Below are positions 59,822 through 64,000 of a stretch of DNA of 64,000 nucleotides, one piece after another. A program made the translations under genes and the position numbers. The number at the start of each line of letters is the position of its first letter. Position 1 is the first letter of the stretch. Source of the DNA: Tersicoccus phoenicis (lineage in GTDB: Bacteria; Actinomycetota; Actinomycetes; Actinomycetales; Micrococcaceae); assembly GCF_001968835.1 (NCBI RefSeq), contig NZ_MRDE01000016.1:62001-126000 (forward strand). The letters are read 5' to 3'. Below the pieces are notes generated by a model that did not search any database, was not told the DNA's origin, and saw nothing but the letters and a program-made list of their open reading frames with translations.

Positions 59822-61213
59822 TCAGATCGCCTTGCCGGGGTTGAGGATGTCGGCCGGGTCGAAGGCCGACTTGATCGCCCGCTGCAGTGCCAGTGACGTC
59901 TCGCCGAGCTCCTCGCCCACCCACTGCCGCTTGAGCAGCCCGACGCCGTGCTCGCCGGTGAGGGTCCCGCCGAGGCGCTGGGCGAGGTGGAACATCTCCC
60001 CCAGGGCGGCCTTCGCCGGTCCCTCCGTGATCGATTCGTCCGGTTCGACGACGATCATCGGGTGCAGGTTGCCGTCCGCGGCGTGCGCCACGCTGAAGAT
60101 CCGCACACCCGTCCGCGCCGCGATCTCCTCCAGGCCAGCGAACGCGTCGGCGAGGCGGTTCCGTGGCACCGCGATGTCGCCGATCGAGACCCGGCCGAGC
60201 TGCTCCAGGGCCGGGATGGCGTCCCGGCGCGCGGTGACCAGGGCGGCGGCCTCGGCGTCGTCCGCGGCTCGGTGCACGTGCGAGGCGAACGGGGTGATCG
60301 CCGTCGTGATCGCGTCGAGTTCGAGGTGGGCGCCGTAGCCGTCGGTCTGGGCCAGCAGGAACGCGCCGCCGAGTTCCCGGTGGCGCGTGCCGCCGGCCCG
60401 GTCCACGGCTTCCAGGGTCGGCCCGTCCATGAGTTCGAGGATGGAGGGCTGGATCCGGGCCGCCGTGATGGCGCTGGCCGCGCGGCCGGCCGTCTCGACG
60501 TCGTCGAAGTACGCCGCGAGGGTCTCCGTCCGCACCGGCCGCGGACGCAGCCGCAGGGTCGCCTCGACCACGATGCCGAGCGTGCCCTCGCTGCCGATGA
60601 ACAGCGCGTTGAGGTCGTATCCCGTCACGCCCTTGATGGTGCGGCGCCCGGTCGTCAGAACGGTGCCGTCGGCGAGCACCACCCGCAGCCCGAGGACGGA
60701 CTCGCGCGTGACCCCGTACTTCGCGCACCACATGCCCCCGGCGTTGGTGGCGATGTTGCCGCCGATCGAACAGATCGCCGTGCTGGCCGGATCGGGGGCG
60801 TAGAACAGGCCGTGCTCCCTGACCGCCGCGTTGACCTCGGCGTTGAGCACCCCCGGTTCGACGACGGCGATCATCTCGACGGGATCGATCTGCAGGATGC
60901 GGTTCATCCGGGAGACGTCGACGACCACCTGGCCGCGGTGGGCACTGGACCCCGCGGCGAGCCCGGTGCCGGCGCCGCGCGGAACGAGCGGGATGCCGTG
61001 CTCGTGCGCGAGGCGGACGGCCTGGACGACGTCGTCGACGGATTCGGCGTGCACGACGGCGTCCGGCGGTGTCGGCGGCTCGTACCCGGACCGGTCCGTG
61101 GCGGCGGCGGCCCGGGCGGCCGGATCCGTCGTCGCGCGCGGATGGGCGGCGAACGCGGTGGTGACGGTCTCGGTGGTTGCGGCAGGGGCACTCGGCCCCG
61201 CATGGACGGTCAT
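59822..61213 (-). CDS. FAD-linked oxidase, GlcD-like
   Basis: This is a 463-residue FAD_binding_4/C-terminal oxidase of the glycolate/D-lactate dehydrogenase type. The flavin loop is VPRGAGTGLAAGSSAHRGQVVVDVSRM, then GGNIATNAGGMWCAKYGVTRESVLGL, and the C-terminal metal/His motif FSVAHAADGNLHPMIVV with LTGEHGVGLLKRQWV. It oxidises a 2-hydroxyacid such as glycolate or D-lactate to the oxoacid. Beside a lactate/glycolate permease and gcl, glycolate to glyoxylate is an attractive role. No separate GlcE/GlcF subunits follow. Confidence 0.88.
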   Translation of the reverse strand: MTVHAGPSAPAATTETVTTAFAAHPRATTDPAARAAAATDRSGYEPPTPPDAVVHAESVDDVVQAVRLAHEHGIPLVPRGAGTGLAAGSSAHRGQVVVDVSRMNRILQIDPVEMIAVVEPGVLNAEVNAAVREHGLFYAPDPASTAICSIGGNIATNAGGMWCAKYGVTRESVLGLRVVLADGTVLTTGRRTIKGVTGYDLNALFIGSEGTLGIVVEATLRLRPRPVRTETLAAYFDDVETAGRAASAITAARIQPSILELMDGPTLEAVDRAGGTRHRELGGAFLLAQTDGYGAHLELDAITTAITPFASHVHRAADDAEAAALVTARRDAIPALEQLGRVSIGDIAVPRNRLADAFAGLEEIAARTGVRIFSVAHAADGNLHPMIVVEPDESITEGPAKAALGEMFHLAQRLGGTLTGEHGVGLLKRQWVGEELGETSLALQRAIKSAFDPADILNPGKAI

Positions 61214-61265
61214 GATCAGCCCTTTCGATCGGACGGGCGGGTGGCGGGGATCGGACGGGTCGGGG

Positions 61266-63035
61266 TCACGGCACCATCCAGGCGAGGACGCCGGTCTGCA
61301 GCACCACCAGGCCGGTGAGCAGGACGAGCAGGCCCAGGCTCCAGCCGATCAGTCGCCGGAACAGCGTGCTCTCCGCACCGTCGAGGCCGACGGCCGCGGC
61401 CGCGACGGCAAGGTTCTGCAGGGAGAGCATCTTGCCGAGCACACCCGCGGAGGAGTTGGTCGCGGCCATCAGCACGGGCGAGAGGCCGGTCTGGTTGGCG
61501 GCGGTGACCTGGAGCTGCCCGAAGAGCGCGTTGGCGGACGTGTCCGAGCCCGTCAGGGCCACCCCGATCCAGCCGAGCAGCGGCGACAGGACCGCGAAGA
61601 ATCCGCCGGTGGAGGCCAGCGCCATGCCCAGGGTGCCGGTCTGCCCGGAGAGGTTCATGACGAACGAGAGGGCGAGAACCGAGCTGACCGTGAGGATGGT
61701 CCAGCGCAGCATCTTGAGGGTCTCCCCGTAGATGCGCACGCCCCGCAGGAAGGGGATCCGGTAGAGCACGAGCGTGATCAACCCGGAGATGAGCAGCAGC
61801 GTGCCGGTGGCTTTGAGGTGGTCGAAACGGATCACCTGGGAGGCGACCTGCTTGCCGGTCGGGTCCACGACGTCCAGTCCGGGCCAGCGGAAGGAGAAGC
61901 CGCCGACGGCGGTGAGCCAGGTCTTCACCGCGGGCAGCTGGGAGAGGGAGAAGACCACGATGATGACCAGGTACGGAGCGACCGCCATCCAGATCTCCCG
62001 CCCCGTGGGCCGGGAGTGGCCCTCGGCCGAACCGGCGGCACCGGCGGCACCGGGGACCGGACCGGTGTCCGCGTCCCCGGTCGCGTCCCCGGTCGAGCGG
62101 GACACGGTCGCCGTCGAAGCACCGCCGGCCGAGCGGGCCGAACGCGCCGAACCGGCGACCTCGGCCTCCACCTCGGCCCGCGCATCCGCACCCGACTCGA
62201 CGGCGTCCGCCCCGGCCGTGGCGGGCGTCCACACCCGCAGCAGCAGCAGGACCGCCACGATGGAGACCAGGCTGGCGAGGACGTCGGTCAGCTCGACCAC
62301 GAAGAAGTTGGACGTCAGGAACTGGACCACGGCGAAGGTCACGCCACCGACGACGGCGGCCGGCCAGGTCTGCCGCACACCGCGGCGCCCGTCGACGAGC
62401 AGCACCAGCAGGAGCGGGACGAGGAGGGCGAGGAACGGGGTCTGCCGGCCGGCCATGGCGGAGACCGTGCCGAGCGGGATCCCGGTGACGCCGCTGAGCG
62501 CGATCACCGGGGACGCCATGGCCCCGAAGGCCACCGGGGCGGTGTTGGCCAGCAGCGAGACCATGGCCGACTTGAGCGGCTTCATCCCGGCCGCCATCAG
62601 CATCGCCGCGGTGATCGCCACCGGCGCACCGAATCCGGCGAGCGCCTCGAGCAGCGCGCCGAAGCAGAAGGCGATCAGGACGGCCAGGATGCGCAGATCG
62701 CTCGAGATGGACCGGATGGTGGCGCCGAGCACGTCGAACCAGCGCGAGGCGACCGTGAGTTGGTAGACCCAGAGCGCATTGATCAGGATCCACAGGATCG
62801 GGAAGATCCCGTAGAAGGCGCCCTCCGCCGTGGCCGAGAGCGTCTGCCCGACCGGCATCCGCCACAGCACCACGGCGAGGAGGATGGACAGGACGAGGCT
62901 GGCCACCGCCGCTTTCCACGCCTTGGTCCGGAACACCCCGAGCATCACGAACAGCAGGAGCAGGGGCAGGGCCGCAACGAGGGCGGACAGGGGCAGCGAC
63001 CCGAGCGGGTCCACGAGCTGCTGGAAGGTGGTCAC
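61266..63035 (-). CDS. lldP: L-lactate/glycolate permease
   Basis: This is a 589-residue, about 14-helix LctP-family permease (LLFVMLGVFRTKAWKAAVASLVLSILLAV, AFCFGALLEALAGFGAPVAITAAMLMAAG, TGSDTSANALFGQLQVTAANQTGLSPVLMAATNSSAGVLGKMLS). A ~90-residue Ala/Glu/Ser/Thr-rich cytoplasmic loop splits the middle. The GTG at 63035 is chosen for AAAGGAG 5 nt upstream; a longer frame to 63104 has no such site. It imports L-lactate, D-lactate or glycolate for the oxidase 52 bp downstream. LldR- and Crp-like sites lie upstream. Confidence 0.92.
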   Translation of the reverse strand: MTTFQQLVDPLGSLPLSALVAALPLLLLFVMLGVFRTKAWKAAVASLVLSILLAVVLWRMPVGQTLSATAEGAFYGIFPILWILINALWVYQLTVASRWFDVLGATIRSISSDLRILAVLIAFCFGALLEALAGFGAPVAITAAMLMAAGMKPLKSAMVSLLANTAPVAFGAMASPVIALSGVTGIPLGTVSAMAGRQTPFLALLVPLLLVLLVDGRRGVRQTWPAAVVGGVTFAVVQFLTSNFFVVELTDVLASLVSIVAVLLLLRVWTPATAGADAVESGADARAEVEAEVAGSARSARSAGGASTATVSRSTGDATGDADTGPVPGAAGAAGSAEGHSRPTGREIWMAVAPYLVIIVVFSLSQLPAVKTWLTAVGGFSFRWPGLDVVDPTGKQVASQVIRFDHLKATGTLLLISGLITLVLYRIPFLRGVRIYGETLKMLRWTILTVSSVLALSFVMNLSGQTGTLGMALASTGGFFAVLSPLLGWIGVALTGSDTSANALFGQLQVTAANQTGLSPVLMAATNSSAGVLGKMLSLQNLAVAAAAVGLDGAESTLFRRLIGWSLGLLVLLTGLVVLQTGVLAWMVP

Positions 63036-63126
63036 ACGGGCTCCTTTGCCGATGTTCGCCGGGACGGGCCGCGAGCGCGGCTTCTCGGATGGTGGAGTCA
63101 CCATTCCGAGTCAGTCGAACGCTAGA

Positions 63127-63142
63127 TGTAACGCAGATCATA
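63127..63142 (-). promoter_or_regulatory. candidate Crp-type site overlapping the lldP -10
   Basis: TGTAA-CGCAGA-TCATA is a Crp/GlxR-like dyad. It shares 15 bases with the site before the ECF sigma gene. On the minus strand its end reads TATGAT (63142-63137), a perfect -10 for the permease. Confidence 0.5.
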
Positions 63143-63147
63143 GTCAA

Positions 63148-63158
63148 TGGTCGGACCA
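63148..63158. promoter_or_regulatory. candidate LldR/GlcC operator
   Basis: TGGT-CGG-ACCA fits the TNGTNNNACNA consensus of GntR-family lactate/glycolate regulators. It lies between the -10 hexamer and the -35 position of the lldP promoter, so a bound repressor would block polymerase. Confidence 0.55.
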
Positions 63159-63224
63159 CAAGGCGGACTACGCGCTGTTACCCGTGCCGCGGCCAACTCG
63201 CCTCCGCAGGCGGAGAATCGACCC

Positions 63225-64000
63225 ATGACGAGCACGCTGTTGACCGACGTCGCCACCCACTTCCGGAACCAGGGGACGGCGTGCGGTCGGCTCGGCTCCC
63301 CGCTCTACGCCACGCTGCTGCCCCGGCTCGCCGATGATCTGCTCGACGGCGGCCCGACCGCGGCGGTGATCGCCGGTCACGAGACACGACCCGAGTCCGA
63401 TGCGCTCTCCCTCCGGCTCCTGGGCACGGCGCATCGGCTGGCCCTGGCCGGGCGGGCCCCCGCCCTGGCGGCGCATCTGCCCAGCTGCGGCGGCGGCGAC
63501 GACGTCGAAGCCGCCTGGGTCGCGCTGCGCGAACTGCTGGAAACCCAGCGGGACGCCCTGCGCCAGGGCCTGGACCTGGCTCCCCAGACGAACGAGGTGG
63601 GCCGTTCCGCCGCCCTGCTCGGCGGGCTGCTCACCGTGCTCGGACGGGGCGACGTCGACCCGCGCACGCCGGTCCGGCTGTACGAGCTGGGCACCTCCGG
63701 GGGCCTGAACCTGCGGGCCGATCACTACCGGTACACGGATGACGACGGCGCCGGTTGGGGCCCGGTCGACTCCCCCGTCCGTCTCTCCGGGGCCTGGACG
63801 TCGGTCCCCGCGGGCGCGCCGGACCGCGTCCACGTCGTCGAACGCGTCGGCGGCGACCTGAACCCGATCGATGCCGCCACGGACGAGGGTGCACTGCGGC
63901 TGATGTCGTTCGTGTGGCCGGACCAGAGCGCCCGGATGGGGCGGCTGCGCGGGGCGATCGACGTCGCCCACCGGGTGCCGGCCCGGCTCGAGCGGGTCAG
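63225..64000 (+). CDS. DUF2332 protein, 3' end beyond the window
   Basis: This is the first 258 codons of a gene cut off by the right edge. ATHFRNQGTACGRLGSPLYATLLPRLADDLLDGG at the start and VRLYELGTSGGLNLRADHYRY match DUF2332, a cytosolic family of unknown function common in actinobacteria. The middle segment LLETQRDALRQGLDLAPQTNEVGRSAALLGGLL is also typical. It diverges from lldP; no Shine-Dalgarno is seen (GAGAATCGACCC upstream). Confidence 0.85.
   Translation, partial: MTSTLLTDVATHFRNQGTACGRLGSPLYATLLPRLADDLLDGGPTAAVIAGHETRPESDALSLRLLGTAHRLALAGRAPALAAHLPSCGGGDDVEAAWVALRELLETQRDALRQGLDLAPQTNEVGRSAALLGGLLTVLGRGDVDPRTPVRLYELGTSGGLNLRADHYRYTDDDGAGWGPVDSPVRLSGAWTSVPAGAPDRVHVVERVGGDLNPIDAATDEGALRLMSFVWPDQSARMGRLRGAIDVAHRVPARLERV

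Overview
The window is very GC-rich, densely coded and reads as the chromosome of an actinomycete. Three features support this: GC-biased codon use throughout, GTG and ATG starts in 4-bp stop/start overlaps, and several genes whose only upstream signal is a TANNNT hexamer 6-7 nt before the start codon, as in leaderless actinobacterial transcripts. The cysteine-poor S14/L33/L28 set, the CopD-CtaG fusion and the thioredoxin-NHL protein fit Micrococcales best, but the order is an inference. No CRISPR array, insertion sequence, prophage or plasmid module was seen.

Layout. 1-5.3 kb: the 5' end of a repeat-bearing secreted protein, an XRE-TPR regulator flanked by two copies of TGACA-N5-TGTCA, a low-molecular-weight tyrosine phosphatase, a P-loop kinase, PabC and a MetE-like methyltransferase. 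5.3-8.6 kb: a thiamine ECF importer (ykoE-ykoD-ykoC) behind a TPP riboswitch whose ribosome-binding site lies in a perfect hairpin. 9.0-15.4 kb: a complete Mrp Na+/H+ antiporter operon. 15.5-23 kb: an MFS carrier, dCTP deaminase, a secreted CAP protein, tRNA-Gly(CCC), a protealysin-like M4 protease followed by an emfourin-type inhibitor, an AEC carrier and a 39-codon ORF. 23-30.8 kb: thioredoxin-NHL, CopD-CtaG, HU, three ribosomal proteins, an SGNH hydrolase and a second P-loop kinase. 30.8-36.3 kb: a siderophore uptake operon with a candidate iron box.

36.3-42.8 kb holds a CitE-like lyase, an MFS carrier and an envelope-stress region. There an ECF sigma factor overlaps a protein that joins an anti-sigma-like zinc motif to an Asp23 domain, and both face a five-gene Asp23/DUF2273/DUF6286/AmaP operon. 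42.9-47.1 kb holds a histidine kinase and a response regulator separated by two opposite-strand genes. Each lies next to the same CTCAG-N6-CTCA operator, which suggests a split two-component system that also controls a secreted repeat protein and a PAP2 phosphatase.

49.8-63 kb is a purine/glyoxylate salvage region. Reading down the minus strand it holds hyi, glxR, gcl, a glycerate kinase-allantoinase ORF with no stop codon between its two enzymes, an NCS1 allantoin-type carrier and an Asp/Glu-racemase-family protein. An IclR regulator is divergent from these genes, and a GlcD-type oxidase with an LldP-type lactate/glycolate permease lies beyond it. Together they would import allantoin and 2-hydroxyacids, condense glyoxylate to tartronate semialdehyde, reduce it to glycerate and phosphorylate it into glycolysis. 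The window ends inside a DUF2332 gene.
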